A DNA stretch of 64,000 nt from Rhizobium sp. TH135 (GTDB lineage: Bacteria > Pseudomonadota > Alphaproteobacteria > Rhizobiales > Rhizobiaceae): NCBI RefSeq assembly GCF_002855515.1, contig NZ_PKRP01000003.1:124001-188000 (forward strand), written 5' to 3'. Below the pieces are notes generated by a model. That model saw nothing but the letters and a program-made list of their open reading frames with translations. It was not told the origin of the DNA and searched no databases. The translations under genes and the position numbers were made by a program. Numbering within the stretch: position 1 is the first letter of the stretch; each line of letters opens with the position of its first letter. This document shows, piece by piece, positions 57,853 through 64,000 of the stretch.

Positions 57853-58311
57853 ATGAGCATGAGTGTGGGCAACGACGGACCTAAGAACCAATGGGGCCGC
57901 AAATGGCTGCTGCGCGGAGCGCGGTTTAGTTTGCTCGTTGGGCTGCTCGCTGGTGGAAAACAAGCGTGGGACGACTTCTCAGACTATCAGGAAGACGTGA
58001 GGCGGACCGTCACCTCTCAGTTGGGCTATGAATGCGCGGCCCGTCTGGCAGATGACATCCTCACGCCAAATCAGAACGACTTTGGCAACATCAACGTTCG
58101 CAAGTTTGGTTGTGCAACGGATGACTTCTACGTTTCAATGAAGGAGATCCGGGACGTAAGGAGCGGAGCGATGAGGTTCGTTCCTTTCAAGAAAGCCTTC
58201 TACCCGATCTCGGTCTTAATAGCTTCGATCTTGGGGGTGGTGGCCACACTCCTGCTGGCGGCTGTCGCTGTTGTCAGTCTGAAAGCGTTGCATTGGGCTT
58301 GGGGTAGATAG
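57853..58311 (+). CDS. Hypothetical membrane protein
   Basis: About 152 residues. One hydrophobic segment lies near the N-terminus (about 22-35, RFSLLVGLLAGGK) and a stronger one near the C-terminus (AFYPISVLIASILGVVATLL). Between them is a soluble part with two cysteines (YECAARLADD, KFGCATDD). No family is recognised. The start is uncertain among three closely spaced ATGs; 57853 is used. Confidence 0.55.
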   Translation: MSMSVGNDGPKNQWGRKWLLRGARFSLLVGLLAGGKQAWDDFSDYQEDVRRTVTSQLGYECAARLADDILTPNQNDFGNINVRKFGCATDDFYVSMKEIRDVRSGAMRFVPFKKAFYPISVLIASILGVVATLLLAAVAVVSLKALHWAWGR

Positions 58312-58517
58312 CGGACTGGCTAAGCCTTGACGATTTCCATTTGCCGCAGCGTCAGCAGCTGATCCACCCACGACTGCAACTGTCCCACGCGTGGGTTAAA
58401 TACATGTTTTTGTTGACATAACTCTGATTTTCATTTCTTCTTCGCCTGACCTTCGAAGGACATCACGCCCCTCTGTGGGCCTTATTTGCAACGGGCACAA
58501 AGCCCGAAGGAGAAGTC

Positions 58518-58694
58518 ATGCGCTGGAATATCGATGTTTTGGGTTTGAAGCTGTTGGTCGAGGTCGCCGGGACTCACTGGGCCTATGTCAGCACGAACTC
58601 GTTCGAGGCCTTTTGGTCGAGACATGAGCGGTTCGAGGGGAAGAATGGCGGGGTCCGACACTGGTGTTTCGACAGGAAAGGCAGTGCAGCCTGA
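58518..58694 (+). CDS. Small hypothetical protein
   Basis: 58 residues, beginning MRWNIDVLGLKLLVEVAGTH and ending in a basic, Trp-containing tail (FEAFWSRHERFEGKNGGVRH). AAGGAG lies six bases before the ATG, which is the best reason to accept it. Nothing is known of its role; it lies in the accessory element. Confidence 0.55.
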   Translation: MRWNIDVLGLKLLVEVAGTHWAYVSTNSFEAFWSRHERFEGKNGGVRHWCFDRKGSAA

Positions 58695-58832
58695 GGGCAA
58701 GGGCCGATTGCCACCCCTATAGGGAAGAGGCACGAATGCCCCTCACATAGGGAGAGAGAAGGCCGGTCTATGTGACCACTCGACACCCGAGAGTTGGCCT
58801 CTGTCCCGCTCACGTTTCCATTGTCAGCTTAG

Positions 58833-58865
58833 CCCCGTGGTCCTGCGACTGCGGGGTTTCTTTTT
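58833..58865 (+). terminator. Terminator upstream of the ParB-like gene
   Basis: CCCCGTGGTC (58833-58842) pairs with GACTGCGGGG (58847-58856) including two G-U pairs around CTGC, and TTTCTTTTT follows. It probably ends the transcript of the small genes to its left. Confidence 0.7.
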
Positions 58866-58912
58866 GGTCGGTGGTGGAGACGACAACAACAAAACGAACA
58901 TCATGACAATCA

Positions 58913-59800
58913 ATGGAAACAACGATGACGACCGAGGAACACAATGCGCCCTCATTGGAGGGTTTCGGAACATTACCGGCTGATTTGCCGTGGCGAGATC
59001 CTGCCGACATACTGAAGGTGTTGGGAGAGGTGAAAGCTACGGGGCGCGACGATCCCGCCAAGCCAGACAGGATCAATCCTAATGACCTGCTCCACATCGA
59101 AGCCCTGTTTCAGGCACGGGGAGCGGGGGAGATCGATAACAGACACGTTGAGAGCCTGCACTACACCCTGACCACTGGGGACGATCTGAGACCCATCTCT
59201 GTTTGGAGATGCGGTGGCTCGATCATCCTCCTTGATGGCCATCATCGCGTGAAGGCCTACAAGCTGTATCGGAGGCGGACCGGGAAGCCGGTGACGATCC
59301 CTGTCAGTTGGTTTGAAGGCACACCTCAAGACGCACTAGCTTTCGCCACTGGTTCTCACCTCGACATCAAGCTTCCCCTCACATCGGCACAGAGGAGCAA
59401 CCACGCATGGATGCTGGTCTGCCTTGGGATCTACTCCAAACAACAGGAGAGCAAGCTTACGGGACTTCCTACCAGCACCATCGGCAACATGCGGAAGGTG
59501 AGGAAGGAGTTGCTGAAGGCGGATCAAACGCTGCCTTCGGCTTGGAATGCGGCTCTGTCGTTGGCCAAGGGCCGAACATGGAAGATGGATTTAGATTGGG
59601 AGGATGTCGTGGAGCAGAAGGCGAAGGAATACGCTGACAGAATACAACGAGCCGTTGGCCCCCAGTTTTTCAAGAACACGGAGATCATGGCGGCTACCAT
59701 TGAGAAGCTTTGCCCGGGCAGGGTCGAGGACATCATACGGCTGCTTTCTGAAGGCGATCTGGATGGCTTCACCGACGACGAGGAAGAAGCCGACTTCTGA
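58913..59800 (+). CDS. ParB/sulfiredoxin-fold domain protein
   Basis: 295 residues. The ParB-N/Srx fold is seen at about residues 75-150 with DLRPISVWRCGGSIILLDGH, the signature DGHHRVKAYK at 108-117, and a helical C-terminal half that may bind DNA (TSTIGNMRKVRKELLKADQT). Fold members are CTPases for partition, nucleases, or phage and island regulators; which one applies here is unclear. A palindromic DNA site lies directly downstream. ATG at 58913 or at 58925 could be the start. Confidence 0.78.
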   Translation: METTMTTEEHNAPSLEGFGTLPADLPWRDPADILKVLGEVKATGRDDPAKPDRINPNDLLHIEALFQARGAGEIDNRHVESLHYTLTTGDDLRPISVWRCGGSIILLDGHHRVKAYKLYRRRTGKPVTIPVSWFEGTPQDALAFATGSHLDIKLPLTSAQRSNHAWMLVCLGIYSKQQESKLTGLPTSTIGNMRKVRKELLKADQTLPSAWNAALSLAKGRTWKMDLDWEDVVEQKAKEYADRIQRAVGPQFFKNTEIMAATIEKLCPGRVEDIIRLLSEGDLDGFTDDEEEADF

Positions 59801-59807
59801 AGCCAAG

Positions 59808-59842
59808 GGTGTACATTTCTAGAGGTGTACATCTTGTACACC
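59808..59842. promoter_or_regulatory. GGTGTACA repeat and palindrome after the ParB-like gene
   Basis: GGTGTACA occurs at 59808-59815 and again at 59824-59831, where it faces TGTACACC (59835-59842) across three bases. The inverted pair plus an extra half-site is the shape of an operator or a partition site. It lies between the ParB-like gene and the next gene, so either could use it. Confidence 0.6.
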
Positions 59843-60056
59843 CCGCCCCCTGACCGGCACCTCTTGCCACCCTTGCCGGTTACCCTTCGTGACCCCTTAT
59901 CGGGTTCCCTCTATTGCCTTCTTCGAGGTCGAGCCTGACGAGGGGTCACGATGTTTTGCCGCAAAAATTCTTTCCCCCAATCATATAGAGAGCCATAGCG
60001 ATGCCCCCCCCCCTCTAGGGGCTGGTGCTTGCTCGTCGCGTCTTAGAAAGGACACC

Positions 60057-60464
60057 ATGGACGAAAGCAACATTCTGATCGATCTCCGCTGGGGTGACGA
60101 CTACGAGGCAAGAGCCCATGATCATTATGGTCAGCAGCACCAGCTCCAGAAGATCCCTCAGCGGTCGGACGACGAAGCAGCGCGTCAGGCGAAGCTGGAG
60201 AAGAGGCAGGCAGCATATCAGGCGAAGCAGAAGCGGAAGCTGGAGCGCATCAAGGAGCGTTACAGGACAGACCCTGACTTTCGAGCCAAGAGGTTGGAGG
60301 TCAGCCGTGAGGCGAACAAGAGGCGTTACCACAGTGACCCTGAATATCGGCAGCTGGTACTTGATCGAAGTCGCACCGCTAAGAGGCGCTGCAGCACCCC
60401 AGAAGGCACACCAGTGCCAATAGACCACGCCCTAGTGACTCCCTCGGTCTGGGCTCGGGAATAG
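60057..60464 (+). CDS. Hypothetical basic, helical protein
   Basis: 135 residues, very rich in Arg, Lys, Glu and Gln, and probably coiled-coil. It has two related repeats, RYRTDPDFRAKRLEVSREAN and RRYHSDPEYRQLVLDRSRTA, of a Y-x-x-D-P-x-[FY]-R type seen in several phage and plasmid proteins. The ATG at 60057 follows AAAGGACACC. A run of ten C lies at 60004-60013 upstream but outside the gene. Function unknown, possibly nucleic-acid binding. Confidence 0.6.
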   Translation: MDESNILIDLRWGDDYEARAHDHYGQQHQLQKIPQRSDDEAARQAKLEKRQAAYQAKQKRKLERIKERYRTDPDFRAKRLEVSREANKRRYHSDPEYRQLVLDRSRTAKRRCSTPEGTPVPIDHALVTPSVWARE

Positions 60465-60499
60465 TGTCACATGAATGGTCATTGACTTTTGGAACTGAT

Positions 60500-60531
60500 G
60501 GTGCCACAAAATCTTAGAGTCATATGGCACC
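60500..60531. promoter_or_regulatory. 32 bp dyad before the resolvase gene (res-like)
   Basis: GGTGCCA (60500-60506) and TGGCACC (60525-60531) form an inverted repeat of the size of a serine-resolvase subsite, 16 bases before the resolvase ATG. It may serve as recombination and autoregulatory site. Confidence 0.55.
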
Positions 60532-60546
60532 TTCGGAGCTTCACCC

Positions 60547-61107
60547 ATGCCCTCTACCATCATCGGCTATGCCCGCACCTCGACCCTCGATCAGACCTAT
60601 GGCCTTGCTGCCCAGCTTCGCGATCTTGAAGATGCAGGCTGTGAGAAGGTGTTTCAGGAACAGGTTTCCTCGGTGGATAAGAACCGGCCAGAACTGGAGC
60701 GGGCCATGGAGTATGCCCGCGAGGGTGACGTGTTCATCGTCACCAAGCTGGACCGCCTTGCCCGTTCGATGCCCGATCTAGTCAGGATCAGGGATACGCT
60801 TCAGACCAAGGGCGTAACGCTAAAGATCCTGACCCTCGGGATCGACACCTCCACACCGACAGGCAAGCTGATGATGAACCTCCTCGGCTCCATTGCGGAG
60901 TTTGAACGGGACATCATGCTTGAGCGTCAGAGGGAGGGGATCGCGAAGGCGAGGGAGGAAGGCAAGTACAAGGGCAGGGCACCAACCGCGCAGCGAAAAG
61001 CCGATGAAGTGAGGAGGATGAAGGCTGAGGGCAAGACGATCGATCAAATAGTTGTGGATTTAGAGATTAGCAGATCGAGCGTTTTCAGGGCGCTTAGAGC
61101 GGAATAA
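60547..61107 (+). CDS. Serine recombinase (resolvase family)
   Basis: 186 residues with a catalytic resolvase domain: catalytic Ser12 in IGYARTSTLDQ, KLDRLARSMPDL and LLGSIAEFERDIMLERQREG, and a C-terminal helix-turn-helix (TIDQIVVDLEISRSSVFRAL). It resembles Tn3-type resolvases and invertases. GGAG lies eight bases before the ATG. It may resolve dimers or invert DNA in the element. Confidence 0.92.
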   Translation: MPSTIIGYARTSTLDQTYGLAAQLRDLEDAGCEKVFQEQVSSVDKNRPELERAMEYAREGDVFIVTKLDRLARSMPDLVRIRDTLQTKGVTLKILTLGIDTSTPTGKLMMNLLGSIAEFERDIMLERQREGIAKAREEGKYKGRAPTAQRKADEVRRMKAEGKTIDQIVVDLEISRSSVFRALRAE

Positions 61108-61253
61108 TCTCGCCTCCGTTTATTGGGGAACGATAATGTGTTTTCGAACTGTCAAAACCTTGCTTGGCGTTCTATTTGATACAGCCGAATGTTGTGTGCG
61201 GCCCAGACAAATTCGGTCTATTCTTAGGACGGAACAGAGAGGGAATAGACAGC

Positions 61254-62273
61254 GTGGCGATACCAGAATTCTCCCGACAGACCGCTGAGGTCCTTGCCCG
61301 TCGCGCCCGATATCTCTGCTCAAATCCTGATTGTGGCATCAACACTGTTGGTCCAAACTCGTCAGATGATAAAGCGACTACCATTGGCGAAGCCGCTCAT
61401 ATCTTTGGTGCCAAGCCCGGGTCGCTTCGGTACGACCCCACAATGTCAGATGCTACACGCGCAGAGATCACCAATGGTATTTGGCTCTGTCGCAACTGCC
61501 ACGGTCTTGTTGATCGTGACGCAGTTCGGTTTCCTTCTGAATTGCTTTTTGCGTGGCGAAAAGAGCATGAGGAGCGTGTGCTTCTTGAGCTAGGTACGCG
61601 AGGGGATCGCATTCGACATGAGGTCGAAAAGGCCTCGTTCCACTTTCTTAGTGCGTATTCACCTATCATCCAGCGGATAGCGATCGATAAAGCGGCCGGA
61701 TGGGAGTGGCGCCTAGCGGCGGAATTGTTGAGGCAATTCACCACACCACATCTGCGGCGTTTCAATGATCTCGTTGCAGGGGACTACTACAGACCATACC
61801 CACTTGTTCAATCGGGTGAGTTTATCCGGTGGATACAAGAGCGAACCCAGGTGATGTCCAATTTGGTAGGGCCACTTCCACGCCTGTTCGAACGTCTTAC
61901 CGAAGCATTTGGTAAGCCGGGAGAGGCTGGAGATGCTGAGGAGATACACCACGTCTGTATGTTGATCGGTGCGGCCCTAGGAGAGTTTGTCAATCATGAG
62001 GAAGTTCTTCGGTTCACACTGCTTCCCGAGGAAGGGGAGGAGTTGCGATGGACCCTGATCGATGTGGTAGGCAGCAATCTCGCGCAACTTGTCGAGTTGC
62101 CGACTAAGCTAGACGAAATGGTCGCTCTGATCGGAACAGATCACGGCGGTACTAAGGAAAACCCTCGCATTTTGGACTGGCGGGCGGTCTTTGACCTGCC
62201 TGATGACATGGTTGAGAACTTCAACAACGCGCTTGTCCGTTATGAGCGGAGTGTACAGATGGGAATAGCCTGA
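61254..62273 (+). CDS. HNH endonuclease-domain protein
   Basis: 339 residues. An HNH domain at the N-terminus is seen as YLCSNPDCG (Cys22, Cys27), GEAAHIFGAKPGS (His49) and NGIWLCRNCHGLVD (Asn74, Cys79, Cys82, His83), with both the zinc ligands and the catalytic histidine. The remaining 230 residues are a helical domain I do not recognise. Start is a GTG at 61254, after AGAGGGA; the longer TTG frame is rejected as it starts before this motif. It faces the R-x4-H gene convergently, so the pair may be a defence or toxin unit. Confidence 0.83.
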   Translation: MAIPEFSRQTAEVLARRARYLCSNPDCGINTVGPNSSDDKATTIGEAAHIFGAKPGSLRYDPTMSDATRAEITNGIWLCRNCHGLVDRDAVRFPSELLFAWRKEHEERVLLELGTRGDRIRHEVEKASFHFLSAYSPIIQRIAIDKAAGWEWRLAAELLRQFTTPHLRRFNDLVAGDYYRPYPLVQSGEFIRWIQERTQVMSNLVGPLPRLFERLTEAFGKPGEAGDAEEIHHVCMLIGAALGEFVNHEEVLRFTLLPEEGEELRWTLIDVVGSNLAQLVELPTKLDEMVALIGTDHGGTKENPRILDWRAVFDLPDDMVENFNNALVRYERSVQMGIA

Positions 62274-62310
62274 GTGGATTTATGCCACGTTTCGCAGGCA
62301 GTTTGTTTTT

Positions 62311-62886
62311 CTATGGGGATGGTTCGGAATCGTCCTCTACCAGTGCCCGCTTCGCGCCATATGGCTGAGGTGGACCAACAAATAGCCGCGCAAGACTGCT
62401 GGAAAATGCCGCCTTGCGTCTTTCCAACTCGAGTGACAAGCCGTTGACCTCTTCTGTCTTGTCTACGAGTGCCTCAATGCGGGAAATGCAGGCGTCTTCG
62501 TTCCAATAGACCTCCTGCAAACTCACCTTCTTTTTGACGCCGTTTTTGAAAAAAGTCACGCCCCTTTGATGGGGCATTGGGCCAAACTGGCTATGCGCTA
62601 CCATGCACCGCTCGCCATATGGGGGCATCAAGCCATCCAAGACCGTATGGTACTTCTTCTGCTGCTTCTCATTGAAAGTAGCTAGGGCGATCGCTGACTG
62701 GAGTATGTTCACCTTGTTCACAAAGCTGATGTTGGCGGTGGTTGCCACCATCTGCATGTAGTCGAGGTCCAAGGCATTGCCGATCGCTTCGTTGACTGCC
62801 TGCTCAACCTCAGCCCAGTGATGGAGGTAAAGTCCAACTAGGGTAAAGCATACAGTCTCATCATCGAGTTTGCCGATATCGATCAT
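62311..62886 (-). CDS. Hypothetical protein with HEPN-like R-x4-H motif
   Basis: 191 residues, all-helical by appearance. YGERCMVAHSQFGP at about residues 90-103 gives Arg93-x4-His98, the pattern of HEPN RNase active sites, preceded by a long helical part (EVEQAVNEAIGNALDLDYMQ). This is suggestive only; no adjacent antitoxin nucleotidyltransferase is seen. It is convergent with the HNH gene across 37 bases. The Shine-Dalgarno is weak. More AT-rich than the core genes. Confidence 0.6.
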   Translation of the reverse strand: MIDIGKLDDETVCFTLVGLYLHHWAEVEQAVNEAIGNALDLDYMQMVATTANISFVNKVNILQSAIALATFNEKQQKKYHTVLDGLMPPYGERCMVAHSQFGPMPHQRGVTFFKNGVKKKVSLQEVYWNEDACISRIEALVDKTEEVNGLSLELERRKAAFSSSLARLFVGPPQPYGAKRALVEDDSEPSP

Positions 62887-62987
62887 AAGGGTACCGCAAG
62901 TCTCGCAGATCAGAAACGAATCGAGGACTGTGCCTCGTGTTGACCGACCATAGCATAAAGCCCGTTACCCTGACCTCCGTTGCCCTC

Positions 62988-63009
62988 CGCTACAAAAGGC
63001 GTTACAAAG
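62988..63009 (+). repeat. Right arm-type integrase site
   Basis: CGCTACAAAAGGCGTTACAAAG, matching the left arm site in 20 of 22 bases and in the same orientation. A further shared 9-base word, TGATATCAG, occurs at 55744-55752 and 63038-63046. The rest of 62887-63070 contains no gene. Confidence 0.65.
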
Positions 63010-63070
63010 AGCCGTCAGGGCGTTCGAAATAGCTCAATGATATCAGTGTGTCAGGCGGCTCCATCCGGTC

Positions 63071-63087
63071 CCCCGCCGTCCGCACCA
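63071..63087 (+). repeat. attR: 17 bp tRNA-end copy at the right boundary
   Basis: CCCCGCCGTCCGCACCA is identical to the 3' end of tRNA-Leu at 55691-55707; the bases just before it differ. It marks the right end of the integrated element, after which core chromosome resumes. Confidence 0.88.
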
Positions 63088-63214
63088 TGAATCCAATCCC
63101 AAGCCGCAATCCTGGATGAGACTCTCCGCCAAAAATGGCTGCAGTCCCGGCCCCCGCGATTTGTCATTGTCCAGACGATATCAGGCGAGGGCCAGGTTTC
63201 GCAGGGCGTGGCCA

Positions 63215-64000
63215 TCAAGCTTTTGCGCGCAGGCGGCGGATCAGGGGGGCCGCAATCTGGACCACCAGGATTGTCACGGCTCCAGCGAGGATGCCGAGGA
63301 CTGCCTGTGCGGCGGATGTTGCGAGCCAATGCAAAACGCCCGCCAGGGAACTGGAGGTGCTGGCGACACGGGTGGCCACGGCCTCGATCAGATGTTCGGG
63401 GCCGTGCAGGCCGAACTCGGCGATCCCGTGGACCAGAATGCTGCCTCCAACCCAGAGCATGGCAGCGGTTCCGACCATCGCCAGGCCCTTGAGCAGGTAA
63501 GGAACGCCAGCCACGAGACCACGACCGATGGGTTTGAGGAAGCCATGCGAGGATCCGGCAAGTGCGAGACCTGCATCATCTGCCTTCACGATCAAGGCGA
63601 CCACACCGTAGACCAGGATGGTGATGAGGATGCCGACGGAAGCCAAAACTGCAGCCTGCGTATAGATGTTGGATAAGGCGACGCTGGCGAGTGTCAGCGC
63701 CATGATCTCGGCCGAGAGGATGAAGTCGGTCCGGATCGCACCGGACACTTTCTGGTCTTCCAGGGCAACGGGGTCCAGAGTGCCAGAAACCGCCGCCTCA
63801 TGATCATGGGCGCCATGCGGCATCACGACCTCGTAAAGCTTCTCTGCCCCTTCGTAGCAAAGATACAGACCGCCCAGCATGAGCAGCGGTGTGATGGACC
63901 ACGGCGCGAAATAGCCGAGAATCAGTGCCGCGGGGAGCAGGAACAGGAGCTTGTTGCGCAGCGATCCCAGCGCGATCTTGCCGATGATGGGCAGTTCGCG
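63215..64000 (-). CDS. DUF808 family membrane protein (5' end outside window)
   Basis: The frame is open to the right edge of the window (about 261 residues seen), reading RELPIIGKIALGSLRNKLLF at the edge. Several membrane helices (LLFLLPAALILGYFAPWSIT and ILAGAVTILVVQIAAPLI) and the LGGLYLCYEGAEKLYEVVMP motif are typical of DUF808 (YedI-like) proteins. In Gram-negative bacteria the family is of unknown function. It ends about 130 bases after attR, which is the original chromosomal neighbour of the tRNA. Confidence 0.85.
   Translation of the reverse strand, partial: RELPIIGKIALGSLRNKLLFLLPAALILGYFAPWSITPLLMLGGLYLCYEGAEKLYEVVMPHGAHDHEAAVSGTLDPVALEDQKVSGAIRTDFILSAEIMALTLASVALSNIYTQAAVLASVGILITILVYGVVALIVKADDAGLALAGSSHGFLKPIGRGLVAGVPYLLKGLAMVGTAAMLWVGGSILVHGIAEFGLHGPEHLIEAVATRVASTSSSLAGVLHWLATSAAQAVLGILAGAVTILVVQIAAPLIRRLRAKA

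Larger units (their letters stand above)
55691..63087. mobile_element. Integrative element of about 7.4 kb in tRNA-Leu(UAA)
   Basis: Bounded by a 17 bp direct repeat of the tRNA 3' end and carrying a tyrosine integrase at the left edge. Cargo in order: integrase, antirepressor remnant, small membrane protein, small ORF, ParB/Srx-fold protein, basic protein, serine resolvase, HNH nuclease, and a convergent R-x4-H protein. No conjugation, capsid or replication genes are visible, so it is probably a mobilisable island or a satellite-type remnant. Codon use is more AT-rich than in the flanks. Confidence 0.85.

Noticed and set aside
60004-60013. Run of ten C as a phase-variable switch
   Set aside because: The gene starts downstream at 60057 with a good Shine-Dalgarno, so the tract lies outside the coding sequence; an effect on its promoter cannot be excluded.

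Overview
The window is a piece of a GC-rich alphaproteobacterial chromosome, most likely a member of the Rhizobiaceae (Rhizobium/Agrobacterium type). The grounds are the S10-spc-alpha ribosomal protein cluster with adk between secY and rpsM, a B12-dependent ribonucleotide reductase (nrdJ), a Do-like protease gene coupled to rarA, many LysR regulators and families of intergenic palindromes. The genus call is inference; no rRNA gene is present to confirm it.

Bases 1-14209 hold the ribosomal protein superoperon, all on the plus strand: rplC (5' end cut off), rplD, rplW, rplB, rpsS, rplV, rpsC, rplP, rpmC, rpsQ, a 228 bp gap with a terminator-like hairpin, then rplN, rplX, rplE, rpsN, rpsH, rplF, rplR, a 143 bp gap with hairpins, rpsE, rpmD, rplO, a terminator, secY, adk, rpsM, rpsK, rpoA and rplQ, closed by a strong bidirectional terminator at 14176-14209. 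Bases 14258-36841 are a mosaic of metabolic and regulatory genes: DoxX, an ECF sigma/VOC/YCII trio, DUF817 and DUF2809 membrane proteins, msrPQ (periplasmic methionine sulfoxide repair), a thermonuclease, ilvD, a LysR gene divergent from two half-size YdcZ-type transporters, a 2-oxoglutarate dioxygenase plus class II aldolase pair divergent from another LysR gene, a serine hydrolase, a Do-like protease, rarA, and a diguanylate cyclase overlapping a flavin amine oxidase.

Bases 36842-38900 are gene-poor and packed with palindromes. Three related elements of about 165-180 bp, two with intact inverted ends, surround a small GIY-YIG nuclease gene, and the 3' end of that gene is partly duplicated together with one element. 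An AT-richer orphan gene with a zinc-finger-like motif follows. nrdJ (40017-43799) has a promoter overlapped by two NrdR-box-like sites 31 bp apart. Next come a chemoreceptor, an oxidoreductase, DUF1206, an ArsR/SRPBCC pair whose operator overlaps the start codon, a lipoprotein sugar dehydrogenase with DUF2231, a xanthine phosphoribosyltransferase, a universal stress protein, a CinA-type domain protein, wrbA and a PilZ protein.

A tRNA-Leu(UAA) gene at 55623-55707 is the insertion site of a compact integrative element of about 7.4 kb (55691-63087). It is bounded by a 17 bp direct repeat of the tRNA 3' end and by matching arm-type repeats. It carries a tyrosine integrase, a frameshifted phage antirepressor remnant, small unknown genes, a ParB/Srx-fold protein next to a palindromic site, a serine resolvase with a dyad upstream, an HNH nuclease, and a convergent gene with an R-x4-H motif suggestive of a HEPN RNase. 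The last two are the best candidates for a little-described defence cargo. A DUF808 membrane protein runs off the right edge.
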